Shown here: piece after piece, positions 1-8,694 of the stretch
How positions within the stretch are numbered: the first letter of the stretch is position 1
Layout of the letters: every line of letters begins with the position of its first letter
Made by a program: the position numbers and the translations under genes
Origin: a virus
Direction: 5' to 3' (one strand)
DNA: 64,000 bases
Virus record (IMG/VR): IMGVR_UViG_3300035698_012088
Coordinates: 95,413-159,412 of that record
Notes under the pieces: generated by a model
The model's input: only the letters and a program-made list of their open reading frames with translations
The model's database searches: none
Told to the model about the DNA's origin: nothing

Positions 1-179
1 AAGTGTAAGAGCGTAGTATAAAGAGACTACGGAGAATACGATTTTCGTTCAAGGCTTAGCAGCTGATGGAGCAAAATACGCCCTATGGTATTTATACTTA
101 GCTGATTATAAGATGGTTAACTTTATCCATAATAGACACGTCTCTTTCTAATGCTATATTAGTATAGGAAGGAGACATC
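1..179. other. Leading stretch without a gene
   Basis: I see no coding region here. It holds a short hairpin (stem bases 12-17 with 26-31) and, at 167-174, the ribosome site ggaaggag of the next gene. If the GIY-YIG gene lies inside an intron, this could be intron or exon sequence of a gene starting outside the window; that is inference. Confidence 0.5.
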
Positions 180-815
180 ATGTATTCTGTATATATGTAC
201 ACGCACACAAAAAGTAATAAAAAGTATATAGGTCTTACAAAATATACTTTAGAAAAGAGAGCCGGTAAAGAAGGCTGCAACTATAAAGGTTGTCCTAGAT
301 TTTACGATGCCATCCAACAATTTGGCATGTCTGCATTTAAAGCAGAAGTGGTAAAATCAGAACTAACTAGAAAAGAAGCAGCTGATTTAGAGAAAAAGAT
401 GATAAGGAAACTTAAAACCAGAGACCGATCTCTAGGCTATAATCTTCAACCAGGTGGATTTTGTTATCGTAGAACCAAAAGCTCTGAAAGGAGAAGGCGG
501 CAACGAATAAAAACCACCTTGAGGAAACAAAGGTCTAGTTCTAAAGTAAGAAAGACAATGAGTAATAGAATGAAGGATGTATGGAGCGATCCTATTTTTA
601 GAGAAAAACAACTAAATATCCTTCAAACCTCTCCCACAGGAAAACCTAAAAAGAGACTTCAATGCCGCGAAACTGGAGAGGTGTATTCTTCTCAAGCCGA
701 AGCAGCTAAAGTTTGGGGGCTTAGCAAGAGCTATATAAGCCGTTCTTTAAAGGAAAAGGATTTTGTTAGAGTTAACAAGTCCTGTGGAGATTATGTGCAT
801 TTATATAGATACTAA
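180..815 (+). CDS. GIY-YIG homing endonuclease
   Basis: A 211-residue GIY-YIG nuclease of the I-TevI/SegA type, expected to make a site-specific cut that promotes its own spread. The N-terminus shows the two core strands (VYMY at 4-7, YIGLT at 16-20) followed by a conserved Arg near 27 and a charged helix. The middle is very basic (RRRRQR near 100), and the C-terminus (about 163-196) has a NUMOD1-like DNA-binding repeat with VYSSQAEAAKVWGLSKSYIS. The ATG has a strong ribosome site 5-6 bases upstream. It lies just before a group I intron; whether it is free-standing or itself in an intron cannot be decided from the window. Confidence 0.9.
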   Translation: MYSVYMYTHTKSNKKYIGLTKYTLEKRAGKEGCNYKGCPRFYDAIQQFGMSAFKAEVVKSELTRKEAADLEKKMIRKLKTRDRSLGYNLQPGGFCYRRTKSSERRRRQRIKTTLRKQRSSSKVRKTMSNRMKDVWSDPIFREKQLNILQTSPTGKPKKRLQCRETGEVYSSQAEAAKVWGLSKSYISRSLKEKDFVRVNKSCGDYVHLYRY

Positions 816-825
816 ACATTGTGGA

Positions 826-1464
826 TGTAAAACAGGGTGAATTGCTGGAAAATCCTAAAGCCTTTTGTACTATAGTGGTTGCACTTTCAAATAGGGTGCA
901 GTACATTATCACTAAGTAACAATCAAAAGGATATTAAAATGGACAATCAGCAGGCAAGCTCGAACCTAATACCTCTCCCAGGCCTATCTCACTATTATAC
1001 AGATGGAGTCGGGAATATTTACAGTACAAAGAGAGGAGACACCAAAAAATTGAAGACTAGACTACACTATGGAAGAAGTGCTTCGCCCTACATAAGAGTG
1101 AAGGCAGCAGCGAAGAATTATTTACTGCATAGGTTAGTAGCATCTGTCCATCTTAAAAGGCCCCTTGCCAAAGAGGAGAGGGTAAACCACAAAGATGGCG
1201 ATACTGTAAACAACAGTCTGAACAATTTAGAGGTATTGTCTCACAGGGAGAATGTTGCTCATGCCGTGAGAAACAATCTCTACTGCTCCGGTAAAGAATG
1301 GTATAAGGCCAGAGAAGCTTCAACGACTATTCCGCGAGGAAGTACACTCAAGTGAGTGGAAGCGCCCTGCCCCTAGTAACTTAGGGTGATGATATAGTCT
1401 GATCTGAATGGAAACATTCAGCAGCTGTAAAGCGAGCAAAGAGCAACGACCTTTGCTGAACATG
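826..1464 (+). ncRNA. Group I intron with internal HNH gene
   Basis: Sequence 836-860 (gggtgaattgctggaaaat) matches the 5' core of phage group IA introns. A second core block (caatcagcaggcaagc) is at about 944-959. GACTAT at 1325-1330 can pair with ATAGTC at 1394-1399 as P7. A P9 hairpin with GAAA loop spans 1404-1421, and a further hairpin pairs 1435-1441 with 1451-1457. The 3' end ...gaacatg at 1464 resembles known phage intron ends. The 5' border near 825/826 is a guess. The interrupted gene is unclear: joining the ends would put TTG TGG ATA before the ATG of the 72-residue gene. Confidence 0.7.
939..1355 (+). CDS. Intron-encoded HNH homing endonuclease
   Basis: A 138-residue HNH endonuclease with a NUMOD4-like beginning (LPGLSHYYTDGVGNIYS) and the HNH core VNHKDGDTVNNSLNNLEVLS around residue 88, followed by NVAHAVRNN. 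It should bind and nick or cut the intronless allele, spreading the intron. I start it at the ATG at 939, which has aagg upstream; an in-frame ATG at 879 lacks a site. Its first codons overlap the P4/P6 core and its last codons overlap the P3/P7 core, so protein and ribozyme share bases at both ends. Confidence 0.88.
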   Translation: MDNQQASSNLIPLPGLSHYYTDGVGNIYSTKRGDTKKLKTRLHYGRSASPYIRVKAAAKNYLLHRLVASVHLKRPLAKEERVNHKDGDTVNNSLNNLEVLSHRENVAHAVRNNLYCSGKEWYKAREASTTIPRGSTLK

Positions 1465-1465
1465 A

Positions 1466-1684
1466 ATGGATGAGATAATAGTAGAGTTGCCTCTAGGAGA
1501 CGAGCTTCAAGCCAATGTCAAAAAAGTGGAAAAATATATGATTCTAGGTATGGAAAAAGTGATTAAACACGTTACAATAAAGGTAGAACCCACACTAATG
1601 ACTAGATGGTACAAAGAAGCTGAACCCGTGTATGATGAGGAGGATAATCTTCTCCTCTGGACACCTAAGATGAAAGAAATGTGA
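1466..1684 (+). CDS. Unknown 72-residue protein
   Basis: Not recognised. It is acidic with a mixed alpha/beta pattern (DEIIVELPLGDELQANVKK ... VIKHVTIKVEPTL) and ends in WTPKMKEM. It begins two bases after the predicted intron end, so it may be the downstream exon of an interrupted gene instead of a complete protein. Its stop overlaps the GTG that precedes the next gene. Confidence 0.6.
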   Translation: MDEIIVELPLGDELQANVKKVEKYMILGMEKVIKHVTIKVEPTLMTRWYKEAEPVYDEEDNLLLWTPKMKEM

Positions 1685-1686
1685 TT

Positions 1687-1917
1687 ATGAAACAGACTTG
1701 TCATTTCTGCCAGAAGACTAAAGCAGCAGCATCAATGTTCCCTCTGAAGAAAGGAGAGAATATCATAGTATGGGGCTGTAAACATCACCCTGGAATACCA
1801 GAACAATTTGCATTAGATAAAGAATATCTAAAAGAACTCATAAAAAAACCTACAAGGAATATTTTACCAAATGGCATTCAGAAAAATGTCCGACACCGGA
1901 CAAAGTACAAACACTAA
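1687..1917 (+). CDS. Small CxxC protein, function unknown
   Basis: A 76-residue basic protein with an N-terminal CHFCQKTK knuckle and a later CKHHPG, a possible zinc site of the Cys2-Cys-His type. A GTG at 1681 (GTGA overlap with the previous stop) is an alternative start. The 3' end overlaps the next gene by 47 bases, which suggests coupled translation. Confidence 0.6.
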   Translation: MKQTCHFCQKTKAAASMFPLKKGENIIVWGCKHHPGIPEQFALDKEYLKELIKKPTRNILPNGIQKNVRHRTKYKH

Positions 1918-3055
1918 TAGTTTTTCTAATTTAAACTTAATAGTAAAACCCGACTCAGGATTTGAGATCCTTATCCCCTATTTGAAAGAAGATGACCTGG
2001 AAACAGAAATCAGAGTTTTCAATTCATTTGATGAAGATGGAGATGAGGACTTGGTCCTTAACCCAGATGGAAACGTCGAAGACCCTTTCAATAGCCTTGG
2101 CTGTGCATTCTACTATGCAGAAGTATGTACAATCTGGAAGAATGGTAGGACCATGTTGGTCTCATCAGTCCAACCAGAAGATGAAGCAGGAAATCCAGTT
2201 CCTGGGAGTAACTACAGCCCAGCTGCCCATTTCATGAGGAGACTCAGCTACAAGATCTTTGTAGAGAATGAAAAGCAGCAGCGCGGTATGGAGACAAACA
2301 TTCCTAAGCATTGGATGCCCTGGACATCTAAAGGTACTATTGTAAGACCCCAGCCCATGTTTATGGTTCAGTGCATGGCTTCAAAAGTAAATGGAGAAGT
2401 CAAAAGGGATATGAAAAAGAAGATGCAATGGCAAGGTCCATATGTCTTCCTCATTCCCAAAAGTGCTGAAGGCGTTTTCCTGAACAACGTACTAAAGAAA
2501 GAGGATGAAGATGAGATGCTCAGTCTTGGCAATAATCGTTTAGGCGATTTCTGCTCCTGTGCTGAAGGTCACCTCTTAAGACTCTCAAGATTTACTCAAA
2601 AATCAGGTGGTGGAAAAAGAGGCAAGATCAGTTATTCTCTGTCTCTAGGTAAGAAAACACCATTTAGAGAAGATCAAGTCAAAGGTATTGTGAGACCCTG
2701 GGATGAACTTATTCATCTCCCCACAGTTGATGAAACTGTTAGGGTCTTGTCAAAACTCTTTGAGCCTGCTGTGATAGACTTCGGTTTTAGAAACACAGCA
2801 TATACTTCTTATGTCCCTGAAGAGTTCCTCGGAGCTGCAGATGACATTCCAGAAGCAGAAGATATTAGAGAGATTAGAGCCAAGAACGGGCCAATCCAAG
2901 AGGAGCGTACCGCCCCAAGACTCAAAGCTCCTTCTATTGCTGATGGAGATGATATTGACTTACCCAAAGTCTCAGATGATAGTGAACTAAGCCCAGAAGC
3001 GTTCAAGAAGAACTTGGATAAGCTCCAGGGTCACACTATGCCTATGGCAGACTAA
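1871..3055 (+). CDS. Putative single-stranded-DNA-binding protein
   Basis: A 394-residue protein directly before the UvsX gene. The first 300 residues are beta-rich with many aromatics (LGCAFYYAEVCTIWKNGRTML); the tail (about 330-394) is acidic and low in complexity (ADGDDIDLPKVSDDSELSP). An acidic tail behind a beta-rich body is typical of gp32-like proteins, and position beside UvsX fits, but I do not recognise a family signature, so the role is inference. A ribosome site (aagga near 1853) supports the ATG at 1871; another Met follows five codons later. A terminator follows the gene. Confidence 0.5.
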   Translation: MAFRKMSDTGQSTNTNSFSNLNLIVKPDSGFEILIPYLKEDDLETEIRVFNSFDEDGDEDLVLNPDGNVEDPFNSLGCAFYYAEVCTIWKNGRTMLVSSVQPEDEAGNPVPGSNYSPAAHFMRRLSYKIFVENEKQQRGMETNIPKHWMPWTSKGTIVRPQPMFMVQCMASKVNGEVKRDMKKKMQWQGPYVFLIPKSAEGVFLNNVLKKEDEDEMLSLGNNRLGDFCSCAEGHLLRLSRFTQKSGGGKRGKISYSLSLGKKTPFREDQVKGIVRPWDELIHLPTVDETVRVLSKLFEPAVIDFGFRNTAYTSYVPEEFLGAADDIPEAEDIREIRAKNGPIQEERTAPRLKAPSIADGDDIDLPKVSDDSELSPEAFKKNLDKLQGHTMPMAD

Positions 3056-3068
3056 CAAGTCTATATGT

Positions 3069-3094
3069 GCCGGGGCAAATGTCCCGGCTTTTCC
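3069..3094 (+). terminator. Rho-independent terminator
   Basis: Stem gccggg (3069-3074) pairs with cccggc (3083-3088) across an 8-base loop and is followed by tttt. It separates the putative ssDNA-binding protein from uvsX. Confidence 0.85.
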
Positions 3095-3118
3095 TCTTTC
3101 TACATATAGGAGATTACT

Positions 3119-4315
3119 ATGGCCAGAGGTCGTAAAGCAGCAACAGCATTAACCAATGCTACACCTACAGGATTCGCCAATGCACTCAGAGACAATGCTA
3201 TCAAAGAGTGGGGCACAACCAATGTAGCAGATGCAGATACCTTCTTGGATTCTGTATATGGCATACCAGTAGGGAATGATAAACTCCCTCTTCAATACCT
3301 TTTAGGCATTGACGTCTTAGCTTTAGAGAGATGTATTACCTTAGTAGGGTCTTGGGGAACAACCAAGTCTTCCCTAGGATGGTACTTTGCTAAGCTATTT
3401 TTAGAACATAACAGTCAAGTAGTATTTATTGATACTGAACATAAAACTAATCCTGATCAGGTCAGGGCTATTATTAACAACGATGAACTCTTAAAGAATA
3501 TCCTGTTTACAGAAGTGGACTCTTTAGATAAGATGCTCCATGCCTTATTCTATTATACAGAAGAATACAACAAACTGATTCCAGACAAAAGCATCCCTAT
3601 GTTGCTTTTTGTAGATTCCTTAAATGCTGTCACATCAGAAGATGTAGCATCTAAGATCATGGCACAGGAAGATGTAGCCGGTTTTAGTGGAGCCAGGAAT
3701 GCAGGACAGATACAAGAACATATGCAGACATTTGTTCCTAAGTGCCTAAAAGGTAACCCAATATCCCTGGTGGTAGTAAACCATCAGAAGTTAGATATTG
3801 GCGCCACAGCACGATCCCCCTTTATGCCAGCAATCAAAAAGGAAGCTGGAGGAGGACACAAAGATTTCGCCTACACTTGGAAATTTGAGTTGATGAAGGC
3901 TGGTTCTAAGAAATCAGTCCATGGGAATATTCCCTGCTACAAGATGAAAATAGGTAAGAGTTCTCTAGGTTCAGGTGAGAGATTGCCTATCCTAGTTCCA
4001 TATACCAGCACCTTCAAAGAAGATGGTGTTGAGATAATTGAATATGACTGGGACTCTGCTTTGGTAGACCTATTGACTGATAATAAGATATCAGCCACTG
4101 CGGTCAAAGAAGTAATACAGTTTACTAGAAGTGGATCTAAGTGCTCAAGCAAGCAACTTGGGCTAACAGATGTTTCTGCAAAAGAGATGGGAAAAGCCAT
4201 ACATGCAGATGCAGATATAGTTAAAGCACTACAAGACAATGTCTTACACATTAGGAGAAAAAGGGTATTTGGATGTCAATCTTTGGAAATAGCGAAAAGC
4301 GATTCAAAAAGCTAG
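3119..4315 (+). CDS. uvsX: UvsX/RecA-like recombinase
   Basis: A 398-residue strand-exchange recombinase. It should form a filament on single-stranded DNA and drive homologous pairing for phage recombination and recombination-dependent replication. The Walker A motif is GSWGTTKS (77-84); as in T4 UvsX, the Gly before Lys is replaced. The catalytic Glu lies in FIDTEHKT (Glu107), and Walker B is MLLFVDS (161-167). VVVNHQKLD and the KEAGGGHKDFAYTWKFEL loop region follow, as in the family. The ATG has tataggag upstream. The last 43 bases overlap the next gene. An acidic-tailed protein upstream may be its ssDNA-binding partner. Confidence 0.93.
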   Translation: MARGRKAATALTNATPTGFANALRDNAIKEWGTTNVADADTFLDSVYGIPVGNDKLPLQYLLGIDVLALERCITLVGSWGTTKSSLGWYFAKLFLEHNSQVVFIDTEHKTNPDQVRAIINNDELLKNILFTEVDSLDKMLHALFYYTEEYNKLIPDKSIPMLLFVDSLNAVTSEDVASKIMAQEDVAGFSGARNAGQIQEHMQTFVPKCLKGNPISLVVVNHQKLDIGATARSPFMPAIKKEAGGGHKDFAYTWKFELMKAGSKKSVHGNIPCYKMKIGKSSLGSGERLPILVPYTSTFKEDGVEIIEYDWDSALVDLLTDNKISATAVKEVIQFTRSGSKCSSKQLGLTDVSAKEMGKAIHADADIVKALQDNVLHIRRKRVFGCQSLEIAKSDSKS

Positions 4316-4668
4316 AGAAGCAGAGAGCTATAGATAAGTTCACTGCAAAAGTAAAGAAGATCATAGAGAAGGAAGTAATAGTTGATTTAGATATGGAGAT
4401 CATGGACACTGTCCTCACCATGTCAGAGATCTTTTCAGGAAAGTATCAAGAGACGAAGATGTGGGGTAAGTTCAAGAAAGCTTTGGCTGTCACGCCTTAC
4501 CCCATAATGATCTTTAAGATAAAGAGAAGTGGTCCTTGGGTCTTAACCAACGCCACTGTGCCCAATCAGCAGTCTGGAAGGGCCAGGATAGAGATACCTG
4601 CAAAGGGAACAGCCCAGAATGCATATGTCTATCCCCTAGAGTTATTTTGTAAGGAGTATAAAGTATGA
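4273..4668 (+). CDS. Unknown 131-residue protein
   Basis: Not recognised. The first 50 residues are a charged helix (KRFKKLEKQRAIDKFTAKVK); the second half is beta-like with a basic patch (FKIKRSGPWVLTNATV). It starts inside uvsX after aggag at 4252 and overlaps the next gene by ATGA, so it belongs to the recombination operon. Confidence 0.75.
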   Translation: MSIFGNSEKRFKKLEKQRAIDKFTAKVKKIIEKEVIVDLDMEIMDTVLTMSEIFSGKYQETKMWGKFKKALAVTPYPIMIFKIKRSGPWVLTNATVPNQQSGRARIEIPAKGTAQNAYVYPLELFCKEYKV

Positions 4669-4952
4669 GTAATCTAAGAGATAAGACCTACAGAGAGAAG
4701 ATGAAAACCTGTAGTCACTTGTTACCCGATCCAGGAGGAGAGGTAGTGAGGGAGTGTCTTGAGTACATAGAGGAGTTAGTCGAAAAGCTTGCAATTCCTC
4801 AGTATAGATCCATTGAGGACAAAATTGCTACTGTCCGGGTAGCTCTCTCTCAAACGGCGATCTCGGCCCTGAGCGATAGAGAAATCGGTAGACAGTGTGC
4901 AGTTAGCCATACCTTTGTGGGTAAGGTTCGTAGAAGTATGGAAAAGGAATAG
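4665..4952 (+). CDS. Small helix-turn-helix protein
   Basis: A 95-residue protein whose C-terminal third (about 68-92) reads LSDREIGRQCAVSHTFVGKV, a clear helix-turn-helix of the type seen in ParB-like and transposase DNA-binding domains. The N-terminal part is helical. It probably binds DNA, as regulator or as adaptor of the next protein, which it precedes by three bases. Confidence 0.75.
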   Translation: MSNLRDKTYREKMKTCSHLLPDPGGEVVRECLEYIEELVEKLAIPQYRSIEDKIATVRVALSQTAISALSDREIGRQCAVSHTFVGKVRRSMEKE

Positions 4953-4955
4953 AAA

Positions 4956-5741
4956 ATGGGTGCAGTTAAAATAGTAGAAGCTGAATTGATTGGGGACCTC
5001 CCAGCAGTAGTTCCTAAGCAGTTCCAGATCTTTGTGGATGAAGTCCCAAAGAAGAAAGAAGACTGCTTTACTCTGATCAAGAGTAATCTGATCGATGCAG
5101 CCAGGTATGCCACACTAAGGCATTGGAATGTAGGAAGGGTCATCGATACCCTAAAGGATAGAGGTGAAAAGGATGTACTCACTCAGGTCATGGAGAAGAC
5201 CCAGTATGAGAAGAGACATCTTCAGTACACCCTATCTGTCTTCAGGAAGTTTCCCTCCTTTGAGGAAGTACACGATCTCTGTGTAAAAGGCCTTGAATGG
5301 ACACAGTTCAAAATGTTGACTGCTGTCAAAGAAGATGGGGATAGAGAAGAGATTGTAGAGAAGATCATGGAAGACAGGATTGATAAGTATGATCTTGGAG
5401 ATGAGATCAAGAAGGCTAACAGCAGCGGACTACCTGCCCTCCCCGCTCTCCCAGAAGTCCCTGAGACTGATGGCACAATAGAAACTGCAGAGCCTCTTAA
5501 GTTCTTCCAGAAGATGCATGATGCCCTGGAGAAGACCTATCACCACTTCACGGACAAGCTCATGGAAAGTAAAGACTACTTGGATGTAGCCACTGATGAC
5601 ATGAGAACAACAGATGAAGTGTACAACAAAGTAATTGAACAGATTGCAGTGATCAGAAATGACACAGCAGACTGCCAGGATACTTTGATGAGTCTTCTAG
5701 AGTTTTGTGATACCACGGCCAAGGATCATGCAGAAGAATAA
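4956..5741 (+). CDS. Unknown, DUF1016-like N-terminus
   Basis: A 261-residue mostly helical protein. Residues 45-95 (YATLRHWNVGRVIDTLKDRG ... YEKRHLQYTLSVFRKFPSF) recall the N-terminal domain of DUF1016 nucleases, but no nuclease domain follows. A Pro-rich linker (LPALPALPEVPET, near 160) leads to a coiled-coil-like C-terminus. With the HTH protein before it, a DNA-binding or partition-like role is possible but unproven. Confidence 0.65.
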   Translation: MGAVKIVEAELIGDLPAVVPKQFQIFVDEVPKKKEDCFTLIKSNLIDAARYATLRHWNVGRVIDTLKDRGEKDVLTQVMEKTQYEKRHLQYTLSVFRKFPSFEEVHDLCVKGLEWTQFKMLTAVKEDGDREEIVEKIMEDRIDKYDLGDEIKKANSSGLPALPALPEVPETDGTIETAEPLKFFQKMHDALEKTYHHFTDKLMESKDYLDVATDDMRTTDEVYNKVIEQIAVIRNDTADCQDTLMSLLEFCDTTAKDHAEE

Positions 5742-6591
5742 TCTACCCAGCTTTAGTGTACCTAGATTCAACAAGCTCTCCGCTAAGATTAAAAGTGCTC
5801 TTATCGAAGATGGTCTACAGGATGCAACCATCCAACAGGCTAACATGAAAAGAGTGCTAGATGCTATAGTTTCTAATCTCCCAAAGAGAAAAGGGCTATC
5901 TAAAGATGACAAGTATATGAGGAGGAAGTCTGTAACAAGCATTCTCTCCCATTACATTGGAACACCTTTAGATGTATTAACTATAGATGTCCTATGCAAA
6001 CACATTGCTGGATGCGTAGATACCATCTTAGACGGTGAACTATATTGCCAATGGTCACCTAAGAGTCCAGCTAACTGGGCCTTCATAAAGGTAATAAGTA
6101 TAGAGAGGGACTTTACAGAGAGAAAGACATATAAATGTAGACTAGAGTCCTGTGGTGGAAACACTTATGGAACTACATGGATTGTGAACTTCTCTTCTAA
6201 ATTTGTATATAGAATCCTAAAGGCTTGTGGAACTAGATGGAAAGATGAGCATATTCCAGAAGATCTATTTGATCTATGGCTAACTGCTAAGATAGGATAT
6301 AAGAGCTATAAAACCACATTTACAGACATATATGCTTCCAACAGTCAACAGGTTTATAATAAGAATATACTAAAAAAAAGAATAGGTCCCTGCATTCAGG
6401 GCTTGACAAATAAGTGTATGAACTGTCAATTACCTAAGAAGCTGTGTGCTTTATCTAGACACACTGCAGAATACCCTAAAGAGGTATGTAAAAACACTAA
6501 ACCAACTAAACATTATGGATACATTGTAAGGGATAAAATATGCCTTGGGTGTATTAATGTTGGTAGATTTCCACATAAGGAGAAAAGATGA
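5728..6591 (+). CDS. Unknown, Cys-rich C-terminus
   Basis: A 287-residue protein, not recognised. The C-terminal 80 residues contain many Cys (NKCMNCQLPKKLC, later KEVC, KICLGC) that could hold zinc. The ATG at 5728 overlaps the previous gene by 14 bases; an in-frame GTG at 5707 has no better site. A weak aagga lies very close to the ATG. Confidence 0.7.
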   Translation: MQKNNLPSFSVPRFNKLSAKIKSALIEDGLQDATIQQANMKRVLDAIVSNLPKRKGLSKDDKYMRRKSVTSILSHYIGTPLDVLTIDVLCKHIAGCVDTILDGELYCQWSPKSPANWAFIKVISIERDFTERKTYKCRLESCGGNTYGTTWIVNFSSKFVYRILKACGTRWKDEHIPEDLFDLWLTAKIGYKSYKTTFTDIYASNSQQVYNKNILKKRIGPCIQGLTNKCMNCQLPKKLCALSRHTAEYPKEVCKNTKPTKHYGYIVRDKICLGCINVGRFPHKEKR

Positions 6592-7220
6592 AACCAAATA
6601 CATTTACCAAAGGAGGATCTACAATGGGAATGAGAATTCCAGGAGCAGGGCCCCCAATGGTTTTCCAGAGAGACCTGGCACTATGCCTACCTTTTTTGAT
6701 GAAGAATGCTACGATTATGTGCCAAGGCATATATGAGGGCCAAAAAGCAGAATTGGAGATTTTAGACACTATAATCCAGTTCTTCCATAGAACCTATGAG
6801 GATTCTAGAGCAGATAGAATGAAAGGCCTCAATCAGCTTAGACACTTGTTTGAGTATATTGAGACTAAGGGAGCTATGGGCACAGAGCTGTTAGCTACCT
6901 TTTCTACACTGTTCATGACATCCATTTTTACTTACATATATGGTAGTAAGCAAATGGCCATTGCATCCCCAGACAGTCTAGACACAGAAGAGTGTTACGA
7001 TTTTCAACAAGTAACCTCTATGCTATCTTTGATGGGTAAAGAAACAGCCAACTCTTTTATTGATGAAGTGAAAAGCTGTGGGGCTCTCCCTACAGGATAT
7101 GACCTCAATCCATTAAAGAAATCAGTAGATAACTATCTAATTGATATACAGAAAAATCAGGAAGAAAGATATGCCGCAAACACTACAGACTCTGACAAAG
7201 AAGCTCCAGCAGAGTCCTGA
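6588..7220 (+). CDS. Unknown 210-residue protein
   Basis: Not recognised. It is rich in helix with hydrophobic stretches (LATFSTLFMTSIFTYIYG near 105-120) that may be one membrane segment or a buried helix. Two starts look usable: 6588 (ATGA overlap, aaggag upstream) and 6624 (aaaggagg seven bases upstream, the stronger site), giving 210 or 198 residues. Confidence 0.72.
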   Translation: MKPNTFTKGGSTMGMRIPGAGPPMVFQRDLALCLPFLMKNATIMCQGIYEGQKAELEILDTIIQFFHRTYEDSRADRMKGLNQLRHLFEYIETKGAMGTELLATFSTLFMTSIFTYIYGSKQMAIASPDSLDTEECYDFQQVTSMLSLMGKETANSFIDEVKSCGALPTGYDLNPLKKSVDNYLIDIQKNQEERYAANTTDSDKEAPAES

Positions 7221-7908
7221 TACAATATACTACAGATGGTATGGTACTATCTTCTCTGAGCAGGATGTCTTCACTAGATTGGATAAAACATATCTCTATG
7301 TAGTTAAAGATAACATTATCCAAAGAGTGATAGGATATTCTAGTAAGACAGAAGATCAAGAGCCAATCCTCAAGTATTCAACAGAGACTTGTTATAGAAT
7401 CATGTCTGGAAACAGGAAGGGAAGAGTACTCCCCTCTAGTAGAATATTTCAGAATGAGACTTGTGAGATAGCTGGAATAAAAAAAGACCTAGAGGAAGGA
7501 ACCTCAAAGAACCAAATTAATGAAGATAAGCCTTCAGATTCATACCTATTAGAGATACTCGGGGAATTAGAAGTTCCTCCTCATACAATACCTAAGATGG
7601 TACATCCTCAGTTCTACTTGAGCTGCCCCTCTAATAATAAGATTCTATATCCTAGAAAGGGAGAGGCAACCTTAGAGGCTATCAAGGCTACAGGTGCCTA
7701 CAATGAGAGCCTACCTTTGGAGACATGCCTTAGGAGATGCTTACCTGACTTTGCAGAAGATGCAGGGAAAGGAAGAAGTGCTTACCCTTTTGAGCACATT
7801 TATGGAAAAGGGATAGTGGTTGCAGATCCTTCAATCTATGGCACATGGTTTGCAGTAGATAAGAAAGATGTAGCTAATACAAAAACAGTGGAGTTTACAT
7901 TTACATGA
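7171..7908 (+). CDS. Unknown 245-residue protein
   Basis: Not recognised. It has a Trp/Tyr-rich N-terminus (DTIYYRWYGTIFSEQDVF) and a region with several Cys (CYRIM, CEIAG, CPSNNK, CLRRCLPDF). The ATG at 7171 with aggaaga upstream is preferred over an upstream TTG. It overlaps the previous gene by 50 bases and the next by ATGA. Confidence 0.72.
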   Translation: MPQTLQTLTKKLQQSPDTIYYRWYGTIFSEQDVFTRLDKTYLYVVKDNIIQRVIGYSSKTEDQEPILKYSTETCYRIMSGNRKGRVLPSSRIFQNETCEIAGIKKDLEEGTSKNQINEDKPSDSYLLEILGELEVPPHTIPKMVHPQFYLSCPSNNKILYPRKGEATLEAIKATGAYNESLPLETCLRRCLPDFAEDAGKGRSAYPFEHIYGKGIVVADPSIYGTWFAVDKKDVANTKTVEFTFT

Positions 7909-8501
7909 GATTAGGAGAGTGGTTAGCAAGTAGAGAGTATATAACAAATAAAGCATGTGTTTTAACTGTAGGCTCAGATGGTCTCAAACCGTCCCAGAAT
8001 AATCTAATGTCAATTGGATTGCATACAGGTAAAGAACACTCTATAACATACATAACCGGAGCAGACCCTAGTGCTGTTGTACAGTACACAGGAGTATCTC
8101 CGTCTTCCTATACGGAAAGAGCAGTGGGGGCAGACAGAGCAAAGGAACTTATTCTTCCTATTCTGTACAGTATGGATTTCTATGTGGTATTTAACAAAGC
8201 CTTTGTAGAAGGATGGCTTGATGATTTTGATCCTAAGATGTTTGAGGATAAAGAGGTCTTGGACTTGTCCAGCTTCTTTAAGCTAAAGGATATGGGAGAA
8301 GATATCCCACCAGATGTGGAAAACCTTACAGACTTAAATGAAAGAATAAGTGCCTGCCTTGTAGGTACTAAGTACAGGAAGGGTTATAAGTTAGAAGACT
8401 TACAAGCCCGGTATTTAGGAGATATGGAAGACTATCTCCCTGCTTTAGAGATGAAGCCCCTAAAGCTATATAAATTATATGAAACTGCATTAATGCTATA
8501 A
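7905..8501 (+). CDS. DnaQ-like DEDD fold, apparently inactive
   Basis: A 198-residue protein that follows the layout of DnaQ/RNase T exonucleases without their acidic residues. Residues 17-39 (VLTVGSDGLKPSQNNLMSIG) match the Exo I strand, normally DTETTGL...; the metal-binding Asp and Glu are replaced. FYVVFNKAFVEGWL matches Exo II (usually vghNvaFD..fL), with Val in place of Asp. EVLDLSSFFKLKD resembles the next helix. A structural or DNA-binding role is therefore more likely than catalysis. The family match is my inference from motif spacing. Confidence 0.6.
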   Translation: MRLGEWLASREYITNKACVLTVGSDGLKPSQNNLMSIGLHTGKEHSITYITGADPSAVVQYTGVSPSSYTERAVGADRAKELILPILYSMDFYVVFNKAFVEGWLDDFDPKMFEDKEVLDLSSFFKLKDMGEDIPPDVENLTDLNERISACLVGTKYRKGYKLEDLQARYLGDMEDYLPALEMKPLKLYKLYETALML

Positions 8502-8669
8502 GGTGTATTCAGAGTTTAAAGCTTTATGTACTCTTTCATCAGATAATTCTGCAAAACCCCCAGATAGGGATTTGATAATCTTCTTACATTTAGTACATAT
8601 ATAAAGTCCTTCAGGGGCTTTGTTCTGCTTACATCTCATGCACGTTCTACGTGGTCTACGCTTTGCCAT
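8496..8669 (-). CDS. Small minus-strand zinc ribbon protein
   Basis: A 57-residue basic protein beginning MAKRRPRRTCMRCKQNK, with a second CTKCKK pair at about 25-28, which makes a four-Cys zinc ribbon. The helical tail ends ALNSEYTL. The start is the Met with aaagga nine bases upstream on the minus strand; longer in-frame versions lack a site. It lies convergent to the preceding gene (6-base overlap of 3' ends) and has its own promoter. Confidence 0.72.
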   Translation of the reverse strand: MAKRRPRRTCMRCKQNKAPEGLYICTKCKKIIKSLSGGFAELSDERVHKALNSEYTL

Positions 8670-8694
8670 GATGTAATCCTTTCCGTAAAAATTC

